Shown: positions 17,393 through 28,800, numbered from the stretch's first letter. The stretch: DNA of 64,000 nt from Salipaludibacillus agaradhaerens (GCF_002019735.1 NZ_KV917378.1:496001-560000), one strand, 5' to 3'. A program made the numbers and translations. Notes: generated by a model not told the origin, from the letters alone.

Positions 17393-18511
17393 ATGAAAAC
17401 ATACATTGTAGTAGGTGGAGGCATTCTAGGGGCCTCAACAGCCTATCATTTAGCTAAAGATGGCTATGATGTTACTTTAGTTGATCGAGAAGATAAAGGA
17501 CAAGCCACTTACGCTGGAGCAGGGATTATCTGTCCTTGGCTGTCGCAGCGACGAAATCAAGTTTGGTATAGGCTAGTGAAAGCTGGCGCGAATTATTATC
17601 CGACTTTAATTAACGCGTTAAAAAATTTAGGGGAAATAAACACTGGCTACAAACAAATTGGTGCCATGGCGCTCCATCATGATGAGAAAAAATTAAATGA
17701 CATTGAAAAAAGGGCTTATAAACGACGGGAAAACGCACCAGAGATTGGAGAAATTACACGTTTTTCTCACTCCGAAGCAAAACAAATGTTTCCTCCTCTT
17801 GTGGATGGTTATGGTGCTGTTCATGTAAGCGGCGGAGCTCGTGTTGACGGAAAGGATTTGCGCGATGCCTTATTACGAGCAGCTAAAAAACAAGGGGCAA
17901 ATATCATTCATGGTGATGCCAAATTGATGACAAATCGAACTAACGTAACAGGGGTAAAAGTAGATGGAAATGAGTTGTTAGCTTCAAAAGTGGTTCTTGC
18001 GGCCGGTGCGTGGACAGACGAACTTTTACACCCTCTCGGTAAAACATTATTAGTTAAACCGCAGAAAGGTCAAATTCTTCACCTAGAATTACCGCAAACA
18101 AATAATGATAACTGGCCGGTCATTATTCCGCCGGGCGACTATTATATGGTCAGCTTTGGGAATGGTCGTCTTGTAACTGGAGCGACTCGGGAAGATAATT
18201 CAGGATTCGATTATCGTGTGACAGCCGGAGGTATTTATGACGTATTAAGTGAAACGTTTCAGGTGGCGCCAGGTCTTAAAGAGAGCCGAGTAGTGGAAAC
18301 GAGGGTTGGTTTTAGACCATTTACCCCAGGATCATTACCGGTGATCGGTAAGGTGCCTGATATAGAAGGGGTTGTTATGGCGACTGGATTAGGGGCAACG
18401 GGGTTAACAGCAGGACCATTTTTAGGTTCTCTTCTCGCTAAATTAGCCGTTGGTGAAAAAAGTGATTTTCCAATTGAAGATTACAACTGTGAAGTAGCTT
18501 TTCAATCGTAA
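17393..18511 (+). CDS. FAD-dependent amino-acid oxidase/dehydrogenase (DAO family)
   Basis: A 372-residue flavoprotein with the N-terminal GGGILGASTAYHLAKDG FAD-binding fold, the VVLAAGAWT strand and the C-terminal GFRPFTPGSLPVIG plus ATGLGATGLTAGP segments of the DadA/SoxB/ThiO group. These enzymes oxidise the C-N bond of D-amino acids, glycine or sarcosine. The exact substrate is open. ATG 17393 follows AAAGGTG by six bases; an upstream GTG is part of the ribosome site. No thiamine genes are nearby, so ThiO is not favoured. Confidence 0.85.
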   Translation: MKTYIVVGGGILGASTAYHLAKDGYDVTLVDREDKGQATYAGAGIICPWLSQRRNQVWYRLVKAGANYYPTLINALKNLGEINTGYKQIGAMALHHDEKKLNDIEKRAYKRRENAPEIGEITRFSHSEAKQMFPPLVDGYGAVHVSGGARVDGKDLRDALLRAAKKQGANIIHGDAKLMTNRTNVTGVKVDGNELLASKVVLAAGAWTDELLHPLGKTLLVKPQKGQILHLELPQTNNDNWPVIIPPGDYYMVSFGNGRLVTGATREDNSGFDYRVTAGGIYDVLSETFQVAPGLKESRVVETRVGFRPFTPGSLPVIGKVPDIEGVVMATGLGATGLTAGPFLGSLLAKLAVGEKSDFPIEDYNCEVAFQS

Positions 18512-18591
18512 TTAGCTTATTTAAAGGTTCATCTCTCATTAAAACGGTTATAGTATGATAGCGATCATTTTCAAAAAGGAGCACCACAGAC

Positions 18592-19263
18592 ATGCCAACA
18601 AAACTTTTGTTAAAAATTGTGGCCGTTCTAACTCTTATCGGCCTTTTAATTTATTTTAATTATACACACTTGAAATTACACCCAGATCAAATTCAAAGAA
18701 CAATGTTATCGTTTGGTATTTGGGCTCCTATCATGTTCATTGTCATTTTTAGTTTACGACCATTTGTGTTATTTCCTTCTTCAGTTTTAGCTATAGCAGG
18801 CGGTTTATCGTTCGGACCGTTCCTTGGTCCATTAGTTACTTATGTCGGTTCACTTTCGGGGGCAATTGTCTCGTTTCTAGTTGTCAGAAAACTTGGTGGA
18901 CGCTTAAATCAGAAAGAGTGGCAGGGGAGAGGGAAATCCTTACAAAAAAATATTGAATCAAATGGCTTTTATTACGTCATGGCTTTGAGAATTATTCCTG
19001 TCATCAATTTTGACTTTGTTAGCTATTTATCAGCTTTGTCTCGTATCTCTTTTTATAAATATGTAGGGGCTACAATGTTAGGGATTATTCCAGGAACATT
19101 AGCATTCAACCTTTTAGGTGCTTCTTTCGTGGATTTAAGTCTTCATATGATTTTACTGACTACGTTTATGTTTATCGTAGCATTAGCGGTCCCTGTTATT
19201 ATACGGAAAGTAATGAAGAAGAAAAATATTGACATTGACTTGTTACCAGATGAGCATTTATAA
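18592..19263 (+). CDS. TVP38/TMEM64-family membrane protein
   Basis: A 223-residue polytopic membrane protein of the SNARE-associated/DedA-like superfamily. Hydrophobic stretches lie at about residues 5-25, 42-65, 70-98, 130-155, 160-180 and 185-205. The core motif FxxRPFVLFPSSVLAIAGG and the later MALRIIPVINFDFVSYLSALS helix pair are typical. Relatives are implicated in lipid scrambling or membrane homeostasis; transport activity is not established for this subgroup. AAAGGAG precedes the ATG. Confidence 0.85.
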   Translation: MPTKLLLKIVAVLTLIGLLIYFNYTHLKLHPDQIQRTMLSFGIWAPIMFIVIFSLRPFVLFPSSVLAIAGGLSFGPFLGPLVTYVGSLSGAIVSFLVVRKLGGRLNQKEWQGRGKSLQKNIESNGFYYVMALRIIPVINFDFVSYLSALSRISFYKYVGATMLGIIPGTLAFNLLGASFVDLSLHMILLTTFMFIVALAVPVIIRKVMKKKNIDIDLLPDEHL

Positions 19264-19293
19264 TCATTTGTTTTAACGTTGGGCGGTGATCAT

Positions 19294-20631
19294 ATGACAG
19301 ATTTTGATGTTGTCATTATTGGCGGGGGTGTTGGTGGACTAACACTTGCTTTGAAGCTTGCTCAAGCTAATATTCATGTCCTTGTTATTGAAAAAGCTAA
19401 TCAGCCAGGGAAAATATACAAAGGCGAGTTGCTGCAGCCTAAATCACTTGAAAATTTTTCTGAAATGGGTGTAGTAGAAGATATTGTGGCAAATAGCTGG
19501 CCTCTTGCGACAATCCATACGTACGAGATGAAAGAAAGAAAAGACGGCTCACTCAGGACCGAACTTTATATTCCATTACACTACCACAGACTATACAGTT
19601 CATTTCCTTCAGCACGGATGATACCTCATGAAAAGCTTAAAGAGCTTTTGCTGTCTAAGGCTAAAACATATCACTCATTTACTTATTGGAACCCGGCAAG
19701 ATTTCAAGATTTTTCAAAGGTAAATGAGGAAAACAATGAATTTAATGAAGCAACCATCTACTATAAGAGTGGCTATAGACGTATCACGTCATCCTTTTTT
19801 GTTGGCGCTGAAGGTAGGGTGTCCCTCATGCGTAAAGCGATGAAGGAGCATGGGGTGACGACCCATTATAATCACCAATTTCTAACGGTGACTTTCCCGA
19901 GACCTGAGGTATTTAAAGAAGCACGCATGTATGCGACACACCGAGAATTTATCGGATTATTTCCGTTGCCAGACAATAAAGTTCGAAGTGTCATGCTTAT
20001 TAAACCTGGAGACTATAAACGCATGAAAGATGAAGGTCTTCACACGTTTTACGAGCCATTTGAACGTTTTGTACCAGAATTAACAGGGTATCTGGAAAGT
20101 ATAACAAGTTGGAAGGATATTCAATTAATGATACCAATTCGTCACAAGACGCAGCAATATGTGAAAGGTAACGCGGCAATTATTGGGGATGCTGCTCACA
20201 CTGTACACCCAATGGCTGGAGAAGGCATGAATATGGCGATACAGGATGGGGCGATATTAGGAGAACTACTGACATGGATGTATAAAGAAAGGACCAGGCA
20301 GCCACAGTACTTAAAGTTATATGAAAAAGTACGTAAAAAAAGAGCTGATAGAATGTCCCATTTAAGCCATTTGTCTGCCATGGCATATACGTGTCCTGCA
20401 CGGTGGTACCAGCAAGGACGGATGTTTGCACTAAAGCGCCTTGAACGTCATCCTGTTTTACATGACAAACATATGCTTAATATTTCCGGGATCGGCTGGT
20501 GGCCATACAATGGCTTAGATATCCTTCGTTTTTTTGGACTAGCTAAAGCTTATTCATTAAAACGGTTGAAAAAGAAACAGCGGGAAAACATTTATTCATC
20601 CCATGACGATTATCCGTGGAAAGCTAAATAG
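19294..20631 (+). CDS. FAD-dependent aromatic monooxygenase-like protein (UbiH/PHBH type)
   Basis: 445 residues with an N-terminal GGGVGGLTLALKLA dinucleotide-binding motif and the second FAD motif GDAAHTVHPMAGEGMNMAIQDG at about residues 297-318, as in p-hydroxybenzoate hydroxylase-type monooxygenases. It should hydroxylate an aromatic or quinone-like compound with NAD(P)H and O2. ATG 19294 follows GGCGGTG. It lies 30 bp after the TVP38 gene and before a 28-residue peptide gene, perhaps one transcript. The substrate is unknown. Confidence 0.85.
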   Translation: MTDFDVVIIGGGVGGLTLALKLAQANIHVLVIEKANQPGKIYKGELLQPKSLENFSEMGVVEDIVANSWPLATIHTYEMKERKDGSLRTELYIPLHYHRLYSSFPSARMIPHEKLKELLLSKAKTYHSFTYWNPARFQDFSKVNEENNEFNEATIYYKSGYRRITSSFFVGAEGRVSLMRKAMKEHGVTTHYNHQFLTVTFPRPEVFKEARMYATHREFIGLFPLPDNKVRSVMLIKPGDYKRMKDEGLHTFYEPFERFVPELTGYLESITSWKDIQLMIPIRHKTQQYVKGNAAIIGDAAHTVHPMAGEGMNMAIQDGAILGELLTWMYKERTRQPQYLKLYEKVRKKRADRMSHLSHLSAMAYTCPARWYQQGRMFALKRLERHPVLHDKHMLNISGIGWWPYNGLDILRFFGLAKAYSLKRLKKKQRENIYSSHDDYPWKAK

Positions 20632-20670
20632 GACAAGTCGTCTTTATTTTTCAATAAGGAGGGAGACCCT

Positions 20671-20757
20671 ATGTTGCGACGACTATCAATTCCTAAGGTG
20701 TTACTTCTTGCTAAAGGAATGACGACCCTTTATAAATGGTATAAGCGGCGGAAATAA
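20671..20757 (+). CDS. Candidate 28-residue basic peptide
   Basis: MLRRLSIPKVLLLAKGMTTL followed by YKWYKRRK: a short, strongly cationic, amphipathic sequence. AAGGAGGGAG lies six to eight bases before the ATG, and a terminator follows 37 bp after the stop. It may be a small membrane-associated protein cotranscribed with the monooxygenase. No family is recognised. Confidence 0.5.
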   Translation: MLRRLSIPKVLLLAKGMTTLYKWYKRRK

Positions 20758-20793
20758 ACAGACTTTAAAATGAATAAAAATAGGCTCATCATT

Positions 20794-20845
20794 AAAACTC
20801 TGATCTTTCGCATAAAAGCGTATGCGGTATCAGAGTTTTTATTTT
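20794..20845 (+). terminator. Terminator after the monooxygenase/peptide genes
   Basis: AAAACTCTGAT pairs with ATCAGAGTTTT (11 bp) around an inner hairpin loop, followed by a T-rich tail. Confidence 0.85.
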
Positions 20846-20984
20846 TACTTGTTGCCATGAGAGCGAATATGCGACCTCCATATGAACAGGACATATGTCG
20901 ACGGTTATCTAGTATCTAACAGTAAAGGTATAATTTTATGAAGAAGACATTTTCCTATAAGACAACGTATAATTGTTTAAAGAG

Positions 20985-21050
20985 TTTACCACAGATAACT
21001 GTCCTTAAAGCTCCGGGCTGGTAGCGTCCTGATAGAAGGGGCGTTTTATA
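20985..21050 (+). repeat. Dispersed intergenic hairpin element, copy 5 (decayed)
   Basis: Keeps the left end TTTACCACAGATAACTGTCC, the GTCCTGAT core and the right end GGGGCGTTTTATA. The terminal hairpin is lost. It ends 8 bp from the stop codon of the minus-strand exporter gene. Confidence 0.65.
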
Positions 21051-21057
21051 ATAGAGG

Positions 21058-22158
21058 TTACGAGCTAGTGATTAATGCCCCTTTATTACCCCCGTTTGAA
21101 TGATCACTAGACAAGTGATAATATAAATCTTCCAAGACGTCATGAATGGATAACAACTCATAAAAAATAATAATTTTTTCACTCAATTGATGATGGTCCC
21201 CTTCAGTAATGGTTGTTGGTTTTGTATGAATAAATTCATATTTTAAATGATTGTTGAGCTCATCGATTGTCTCAAAAAAAGAAGGGATAATTGGTTTACC
21301 AATATGAGTCATGAGATAATGGAATTCTTTTTGCGACCGTTTAAGTAACGTTTGCTCATAATAAGTTAAAGTCGATGACACACTCGGAGATAAATAATGT
21401 AAATTACCTAAATGAAGTAAGATTCGCTGTAAATAGTCAGTTGTTCGCCTCTCTTTAATAAACGTGCGAAACTTTTTCATTTTAAATCGGTGAAAACGAA
21501 GTTCTTTCCTTTGAAATGCGAGTAATTGCTCTGTTTTTTCAAGATGACGCTTAAGTAATGTGTATGAGGAATGATCGAAATGTCTCATTCCTGTTTGATT
21601 GCGAGATGTTGCAGTATCTAATAAACGACTTAATAAACGGTTAATTTCTGCCACATGAAGGTGATTGCGCTTTTTAATTGTGTCTAAATAATTTGCAGGT
21701 AAAATTAATAAATTGACAGACGTAGACACGATTAAACCGATAGAGGTGGTTCCAAGTCTTGAAAAGAAAGAATAGATTAAATGATCATGGAGATCTGGAA
21801 TCATAGCGACTGCTGTTAGAGTAGCTACGAGAGTCCCTGCTCGAAGTTTAAATTTTTCACACAAAAAAATAGTCAATATCGCAGCTAACGTATAAGAAGT
21901 AGCTGATTGCCCGAAGAAATAGACAGAAATGGCAGCTAATGCAGCACCAATTGCGGAAGCTGGAAATCTTTCCATTCCTTTTCTGATGGAATCTTGTGTA
22001 GAAGGTTCAATTGTAACGATGGCAGTAATGACCGCGAATATGGCTGGAAGATCTAATAATAAACAAATAAATGATGTGACAAACACAGCGATGGCTGTTT
22101 TAATTAAACGACTACCAGGCTTTTTAATAAATTTAGTATAATGTTTAAGAGGTAACAT
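21058..22158 (-). CDS. Aromatic acid exporter family membrane protein (FUSC/ArAE type)
   Basis: A 366-residue protein. The N-terminal half has about six hydrophobic segments with VTAIVTIEPSTQDSIRKGMERFPAS and GTLVATLTAVAMIP, typical of the ArAE_1 (DUF939) group. The C-terminal half is a soluble helical domain rich in His and basic residues. Relatives are thought to export aromatic acids or toxic compounds. ATG 22158 is chosen because GGAGTG lies 8-10 bases before it; the upstream in-frame ATG at 22188 has no site. It is divergent from addB. Confidence 0.82.
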   Translation of the reverse strand: MLPLKHYTKFIKKPGSRLIKTAIAVFVTSFICLLLDLPAIFAVITAIVTIEPSTQDSIRKGMERFPASAIGAALAAISVYFFGQSATSYTLAAILTIFLCEKFKLRAGTLVATLTAVAMIPDLHDHLIYSFFSRLGTTSIGLIVSTSVNLLILPANYLDTIKKRNHLHVAEINRLLSRLLDTATSRNQTGMRHFDHSSYTLLKRHLEKTEQLLAFQRKELRFHRFKMKKFRTFIKERRTTDYLQRILLHLGNLHYLSPSVSSTLTYYEQTLLKRSQKEFHYLMTHIGKPIIPSFFETIDELNNHLKYEFIHTKPTTITEGDHHQLSEKIIIFYELLSIHDVLEDLYYHLSSDHSNGGNKGALITSS

Positions 22159-22317
22159 GCTGATCTCACTCCAAAAGGTTAAACTCATTAAATTTTAATG
22201 ACACTATTTATCCTAGCATAAATTAACAGTACATTTCTTTCTTTGTTTCCTTAAAATTTTTGATATAATAGTACGAACGTATGATTGTATAAGTGATGAC
22301 GAAAACGAGGTGGTTAT

Positions 22318-25300
22318 ATGCCTATTCATTTCTATTTAGGTCGCTCTGGAACAGGTAAAACGACAAAGATACAACAACAAATTTTGACTTCATCTACGAG
22401 TGATCCTAAGGGAGCACCGATTATTTATTTAGTGCCAGAACAAATGACATTTCAAGCTGAAAAAAATCTTGTGTCATCTTCAGGAGTTGGCATGATTAGA
22501 ACGCAAGTGTTGAGCTTTTCTCGACTGGCGCTAAGAGTATTGCAAGAAGTAGGTGGCGCTGCCAAAATTCATATGGATAAAATCGGTGTTCATATGTTAA
22601 TACGAAAAATTGTTGAGCAACATAAGACCGAGTTTCGTCTATTTCAAAAGGCGACAACTAATCAAGGTTTTATAGACAAAATGGAGCAAATGCTGATTGA
22701 ATTGAAACGTTACGAAATTGATGGATCAAAGTTGAATGAACAATTACAGCTATGGCGTGAATCTGAGCCTTCATCATCACTTGAACGGTCACTTTATGAT
22801 AAATTATACGACATTCAACTCGTGTTAGATAAAGTAGAAAAAGAGCTTTCCTCAACATATTTAACTGCCGAAGATTATTTACACATCTTAGCTGAACAAA
22901 TTCCGCAATCTCGTCAACTAGAAAAGGCAACCATTTATATTGATGGCTTTCATAGTTTTACCCCGATTGAATTGGCGGTTGTAAAGGGGCTTGTGAGTCA
23001 CTGTCGTGATATACATATCGCCTTGACTCTTGATAAACCTGTACAAAAGGAGACGATTCTTCATCCGCTCGATTTATTTTACGAAACAGCTAACACGTAT
23101 CAACAACTTATTCTGGCATGTGACGAAGCTAATATAACGTCCATTCATCATCACCTTTTTCAGGAGAGTCAACGATTTAAAGCAGCGGGATTAAAACATC
23201 TAGAAGAACAGGGCGGGCGGCGTCCTGTCACCCCATCTTACTCACATGAAGGAATTAGAGTCATAAGTGCCGTGAATCGACGAGGTGAAGTGGAAAAGGT
23301 AGCGAGAGAAATTAAATCGTTAGTGCGTGATCATGGATGGCGGTATAAACAAATTGCCATTTTACTTAGAAATCCAGTTGATTATATAGATCATTTTGAG
23401 ACCGTATTTTCGGATGAGAAAATTCCTTTTTTTATGGATCAAAAACGCTCAGTGCTTAATCATCCTCTAATTGAATTTATTCGTTCTGCATTAGAAGTCA
23501 TTCAGAAAAATTGGCGATATGAGACTGTTTTCCGCATGTTAAAAACAGAGTTTTTATTTCCATTAGACTCTTCAGTTCGAGAGAAAGTTGACCAGTTAGA
23601 AAACTATGTCTTAGCATACGGCATCCAAGGGAGAAAATGGTATAGTGGTGACGTGTGGAGATATAGGAAAATGGCTACGACCGCAGAATACGAGTTAGAT
23701 AAATCTGATGATGAAGTTACTATTGAAAAGGAATTAAACGAGTTAAAAAATAACTTATTAAGTCCTGTATTTTCATTTCAGGAGCGTCTTAAAAAAGCGA
23801 GTACGGTAGAAGATTATTGTCGACTTATTTTTAATTTACTTGAAGATATAAAGGCGGCAGACAAGCTCGAACAGCTTCGTCATATAGCTGTTTCAGAAGA
23901 TCATTTACGTGATGCTCGAGAACATGATCAACTATGGGGAACACTTTTAAGTATTCTTGATCAAATGGTGGAAATGAGTGGGGAAGAAGACGTTCCTTTC
24001 GACTTGTTTATAAAAATGCTCGAGACTGGTTTTGAAGCGATGGAATTTACGATTATTCCGCCAGCATTTGACCAAGTAATGATTGCTAATATGGAAACGT
24101 CTCGACTAAATGACATAGACTGTGCCTTTATAGTTGGCACAAATGATGGGGTTATACCAGCTAAACCCGATGAAGGAAGTATGATATCTGAGGAAGAACG
24201 GGAGAACCTCGAAAAAACAGGTATGAAGCTAGCACCGGGTGCTAAGCGACAGTTAATAAATGAGAATTTCCTCATGTATTTAGCTCAAGCTATCCCTTCG
24301 TCTAAGTTGTATATTACCTATCCAATTGCTGATGAAGAAGGAAGAAGTATGCAGCCGTCCATGTATCTCAATTACGTGATGCAAACTTTTCCAAATCTTA
24401 TAACTGAAATGGCATTTAACACGCCAATAGATGTTGAAGCAGAAGAGGAATTATCGTTTATTTCTCATCCTGATCGAACGTTAACACATCTTGCTTTTCA
24501 ATTACAGCAATGGCGTAAAGGTTACAATATAACGCCCATTTGGTGGGATGCGTATAATTGGTTCGTTAAAAGCGACCAGTGGCATGATAAAGCAGCACGT
24601 ATTCTTTCAAGCTTGACTTATGAGAATAAGCCGACACGTCTTTCAAAAGATTTAGCAGTCAAACTGTATGGTGATTCGTTGAAAACAAGTGTGTCTAGAC
24701 TTGAACAATATAATGCTTGCCCGTTTTCACAGTTTGCTAATTACGGACTTAAGCTGAAAGAGCGGGAAACATTTAAATTGGAAGCTCCGGATATTGGAAC
24801 ATTATTTCACGCAGCTCTTAAGGAAATGGCAGAATTGTTAAGGCGTGAAGGGAAAGATTTTTCCACATTATCAAAAGATGAAGCCATAATTAAAGCAAAA
24901 ACGATTGTTGAACAGCTGGCTCCTAAAATTCAACGGGAAATTTTACTAAGCTCAAGCCGATTTAAATATATCCAGCAAAAGCTTGAAGAAGTCGTGGCAA
25001 CTGCCTCAACGATCCTAGCTGAGCATGCGAAAAAAACAGGATTTTCACCTGCTGGTTTAGAAGTAGGATTTGGTCCAGGGCAACAATTACCCCCATTAAC
25101 TTTTAAATTAGATAACGGAGGTACTGTTGAGCTTATCGGTAGAATAGACAGAGTTGACCAAGCTAAAGATGAGTCAGGTGTTTACGTACGCATCATTGAT
25201 TATAAATCGAGTAGTAAAGATATTAAACTTGATGAGGTTTATTACGGGTTAGCCTTACAAATGCTCATCTATTTAGACGTCGTAGTAAGCTTTGCATCCG

Positions 25301-25824
25301 ATTGGTTAGGGACAGAAGTCTCACCGGCAGGCGTTTTATATTTTCATGTTCACAACCCAATTATCCAAACAGATCAAAAATTATCTCTAGAACAAATTGA
25401 ATCAAAGATAATAAAAGAGTTTAAAATGAAAGGCTTGTTGTCATCACAACCTGAAGCGATTAAACAAATGGATACATCGTTAGAAAGCGGACGTTCAGAT
25501 ATAGTACCGGTCGGTTTTAAGAAAGATGGCGAAGTGTACTCAGATTCCAAAGTGGTGACACCTGACGATTACGAACACTTAAGGACTTATCTTAGACAAC
25601 ATGTAAAGCAAATAGGGGAGGCCATTTTAACAGGTGACTTAGCTATCTCGCCTTATATGAAAAACGGAAAGATTCCTTGCCAATTCTGTTCGTATAAAGC
25701 ATTATGTCAGTTTGATGCATCGCTTGAGACAAATGATTATAGGTGGTTACCATCACAATCTAAAGAAACAATGATCGCTACAATACGTGAGAAAGGGGGC
25801 CATCGTTATGGAGATATCACCTAA
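22318..25824 (+). CDS. addB: ATP-dependent helicase/nuclease subunit B (AddB)
   Basis: 1168 residues, the normal AddB length. Walker A GRSGTGKTT lies at residues 8-16. Iron-sulfur-cluster cysteines are C801, C1121, C1124 and C1130, the same positions as in the well-studied Bacillus subtilis protein as I recall them. The RecB-type nuclease motif IDYKSS centres on D961 and K963. With AddA it forms the helicase-nuclease that resects double-strand breaks up to Chi; AddB carries Chi recognition and one nuclease. It is the first gene of addB-addA-sbcD-sbcC and overlaps addA by 17 bp. Confidence 0.98.
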   Translation: MPIHFYLGRSGTGKTTKIQQQILTSSTSDPKGAPIIYLVPEQMTFQAEKNLVSSSGVGMIRTQVLSFSRLALRVLQEVGGAAKIHMDKIGVHMLIRKIVEQHKTEFRLFQKATTNQGFIDKMEQMLIELKRYEIDGSKLNEQLQLWRESEPSSSLERSLYDKLYDIQLVLDKVEKELSSTYLTAEDYLHILAEQIPQSRQLEKATIYIDGFHSFTPIELAVVKGLVSHCRDIHIALTLDKPVQKETILHPLDLFYETANTYQQLILACDEANITSIHHHLFQESQRFKAAGLKHLEEQGGRRPVTPSYSHEGIRVISAVNRRGEVEKVAREIKSLVRDHGWRYKQIAILLRNPVDYIDHFETVFSDEKIPFFMDQKRSVLNHPLIEFIRSALEVIQKNWRYETVFRMLKTEFLFPLDSSVREKVDQLENYVLAYGIQGRKWYSGDVWRYRKMATTAEYELDKSDDEVTIEKELNELKNNLLSPVFSFQERLKKASTVEDYCRLIFNLLEDIKAADKLEQLRHIAVSEDHLRDAREHDQLWGTLLSILDQMVEMSGEEDVPFDLFIKMLETGFEAMEFTIIPPAFDQVMIANMETSRLNDIDCAFIVGTNDGVIPAKPDEGSMISEEERENLEKTGMKLAPGAKRQLINENFLMYLAQAIPSSKLYITYPIADEEGRSMQPSMYLNYVMQTFPNLITEMAFNTPIDVEAEEELSFISHPDRTLTHLAFQLQQWRKGYNITPIWWDAYNWFVKSDQWHDKAARILSSLTYENKPTRLSKDLAVKLYGDSLKTSVSRLEQYNACPFSQFANYGLKLKERETFKLEAPDIGTLFHAALKEMAELLRREGKDFSTLSKDEAIIKAKTIVEQLAPKIQREILLSSSRFKYIQQKLEEVVATASTILAEHAKKTGFSPAGLEVGFGPGQQLPPLTFKLDNGGTVELIGRIDRVDQAKDESGVYVRIIDYKSSSKDIKLDEVYYGLALQMLIYLDVVVSFASDWLGTEVSPAGVLYFHVHNPIIQTDQKLSLEQIESKIIKEFKMKGLLSSQPEAIKQMDTSLESGRSDIVPVGFKKDGEVYSDSKVVTPDDYEHLRTYLRQHVKQIGEAILTGDLAISPYMKNGKIPCQFCSYKALCQFDASLETNDYRWLPSQSKETMIATIREKGGHRYGDIT

Positions 25825-28800
25825 ACCTCCTGAGGCTTTTTGGACGGAAGATCAATGGAAAGCTATTGCTGCTGAAGGAAACAATATTCTTGTAGCTGCT
25901 GCTGCAGGCAGTGGAAAAACAGCTGTGCTAGTAGAACGAATCATTCGAAAAATTGGCGATGTGAATGAGCCGTGTGATGTGGACAGGCTCCTCGTTGTGA
26001 CGTTTACCAATGCTGCGGCAGCCGAAATGCGCCAACGTATCGGAGAAGCGATTGAAAAAAAGTTAGAGGACAACCCGCGGTCTTTACATTTCCAACGCCA
26101 ATTATCGTTACTTCATCGTGCACAAATTTCTACATTGCACGCTTTTTGTATGAATGTCATTCGCAAATATTATTATTTAGTAGATATAGACCCTAATTTT
26201 AGAATTCTTGATGATACAGAAGGTGAATTAATAAAAGAAGAAATACTAGATGACTTATTTGAAGAAGAATACGGGAAAGATCACAATCAATCCTTTTTTC
26301 GATTAGTGGATCAATATAGCGGTGACCGCAGTGATGATAAGCTAAAACAGTTATTACTGAACTTATATACCTTCTCACGGTCCCATCCGCAGCCATTTAA
26401 TTGGCTGGAGGAAATAGCAAATAATTATCAAGTGACTGATGTGGCAAGTATTGACGACGTTTATTGGGTCCAAGAAGCTATGACACATGTGAAGCGTCAA
26501 GTCACTTTTGCAAAACAGTTACTGAATAAAGCTAAGTCTCTTACAGAAGCCGTTGATGGACCGGAAAAATATATGGCGCTCATAACGAATGAATTGGCAC
26601 AAATTGAAAAGCTTAATGCCTGTGACACGTGGCAATCGCTATATGATATGTTTCAACACGTCACCTTTTCTCGCTTGCCTTCTATTACAAAAAAAGAGGC
26701 AGTAGATCCACTTCTGAAGGAAAAAGCAAAAGAGTTACGTGATGAAGCTAAAAAGGTCATCAGTGATTTACAAACAGCTTACTTCATGCAATCACCAGCA
26801 GACGTTATGGAGGATTTGCAAGCAATGGCGCCCTCGATGGATACGTTAACAAAGCTTGTAAAAGAGTTCTCCCTCCGGTTTTCCTATGAAAAAAAGGAAA
26901 AAGGCGTTCTAGACTTTGCCGATTTAGAGCATATTTGTTTAAAAATTTTTATTAACGAAGAGACGAGTACAACTAACAAATTATACCCATCAGAGGCCGC
27001 CTTAGATTACGTTCATTATTTTTCAGAAATTTTAATAGATGAATATCAAGATACAAATCTCGTACAAGAGACAATACTCATGTTAATTTCTAATGGTCAC
27101 AATGCTTTTATGGTTGGAGATGTCAAACAATCAATTTACAGGTTTAGACTAGCAGAGCCAGCTCTCTTTATGCAAAAATATAAGGCATTTGATTTAACTG
27201 GGGACCAAGCGGGCTTACGTATTGATTTAGCTAAAAATTTCCGAAGCCGGAAAGAGATTCTGTCCGGGACGAACTTTATTTTTAAACAACTTATGGATGA
27301 AGATGTTGCCCATATTGCTTATGATGATGCAGCGGAGTTGAAGCTAGGAAATACGTCATATCCTGATTTAGAAGGTTATGAGACAGAGCTCATTTTAGTT
27401 AATAAAGGTGAATCAGTAGCTAATACGAGTGTAAGTAACTCAAGAGATACTGACCTTGATACAGAAGAAGATATAGAGACATCGCGCTTAGAAGCGAGAG
27501 CGATGATAAAAGAAATTAAGGAGCTAATAACGACTTCATACCCCATTTTCGATAAAGCATTGAACACCACTCGTCCAGTCACCTATCGAGATATCGTCAT
27601 ATTAATGAGATCGATGCCATGGGCAGATACGATTATGGAAGAGTTTAAGAAATCTGGTATCCCGGTTTACGCCGAACTTTCAACTGGTTATTTTGAAGCA
27701 GTTGAGATAAAAATGATGATGTCGTTGCTTAAGACGATCGACAATCCGTACCAAGATATTCCATTGGCGGCGTTGCTTAGATCTCCCCTTATTAATATGA
27801 CAGAATCTGAATTAGCTATCATACGTCTTCATAATGAAAAAGGCAGCTATTATGAAGCATTGAAAGAAGTCATAAAAGAGAAGGATCAAGAACACCAAGC
27901 ATTAAAGAAGAAATGCGAAGATTTTATCATTAATTTAACTGCTTGGCGTAATAAAGCACGAACAGGCTCTGTATCTGAACTCATATGGCAATTGTGGCAA
28001 GATACCGGATTTTTTGATTATGCAGGAGGAATGCCTGGAGGGAAACAGCGCCAAGCTAACTTGCGTTCATTTTATGACAGAGCAAGAGCATATGAAAAAA
28101 CGTCTTTTCGTGGACTATTTCGGTTTTTAAGATTTATTGAAAGAATGCAAGAACGAGGGGATGATCTCGGTATTGCTAGAGCCCTCGGAGAACAAGAAGA
28201 TGTTGTAAGAATAATGACCATTCATAAAAGTAAAGGACTTGAATTCCCTGTCGTATTTGTTGCTGGAATGAATAAAGCCTTCAATCGTCAAGATTTACGA
28301 GGAGATTACTTACTTCATAAAACATTAGGATTAGGTTCTAAAAGAATTGATCCTGATTTGCGGATCGCTTATCCAACAGTGCAGCAGCAAGTCATTAAAC
28401 AACGTATTGCCTCGGAATCGTTAGCGGAAGAGATGAGGGTGTTGTATGTGGCTTTAACGCGAGCAAAAGAGAAGTTGATTTTAATCGGTACTGTTAAGGA
28501 TGCAGATAAGGCGTTAACTAAATGGATGGAAAACAGTGAAACTTCCGACTGGCTTTTACCTGCTATAACCCGTGAAAAAGCGGCTAGTTTCTTAGATTGG
28601 GTGGCACCTGCTGTTTGTCGTCATCATCACGCTTATTCATTTTTAGTAGCTATGGGCTATGAGCCGTTTAGTCATGCGTCGGCTGAGGTAGCTAACGATC
28701 ATTCAAAATGGCAACTTAAGCTTCTCAATAAAGAGGAAATAGGTGGCGTGGAAAGTGATACGTCATCTCAGGAGCATGATTTTAACGCTCTTGTGAATCA

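Noticed and set aside
25787-25807. Longer starts for addA, pflB, adhE, sbcD and msrA
   Set aside because: In each case the upstream in-frame codon overlaps the ribosome site or the preceding gene; the downstream start has proper spacing.
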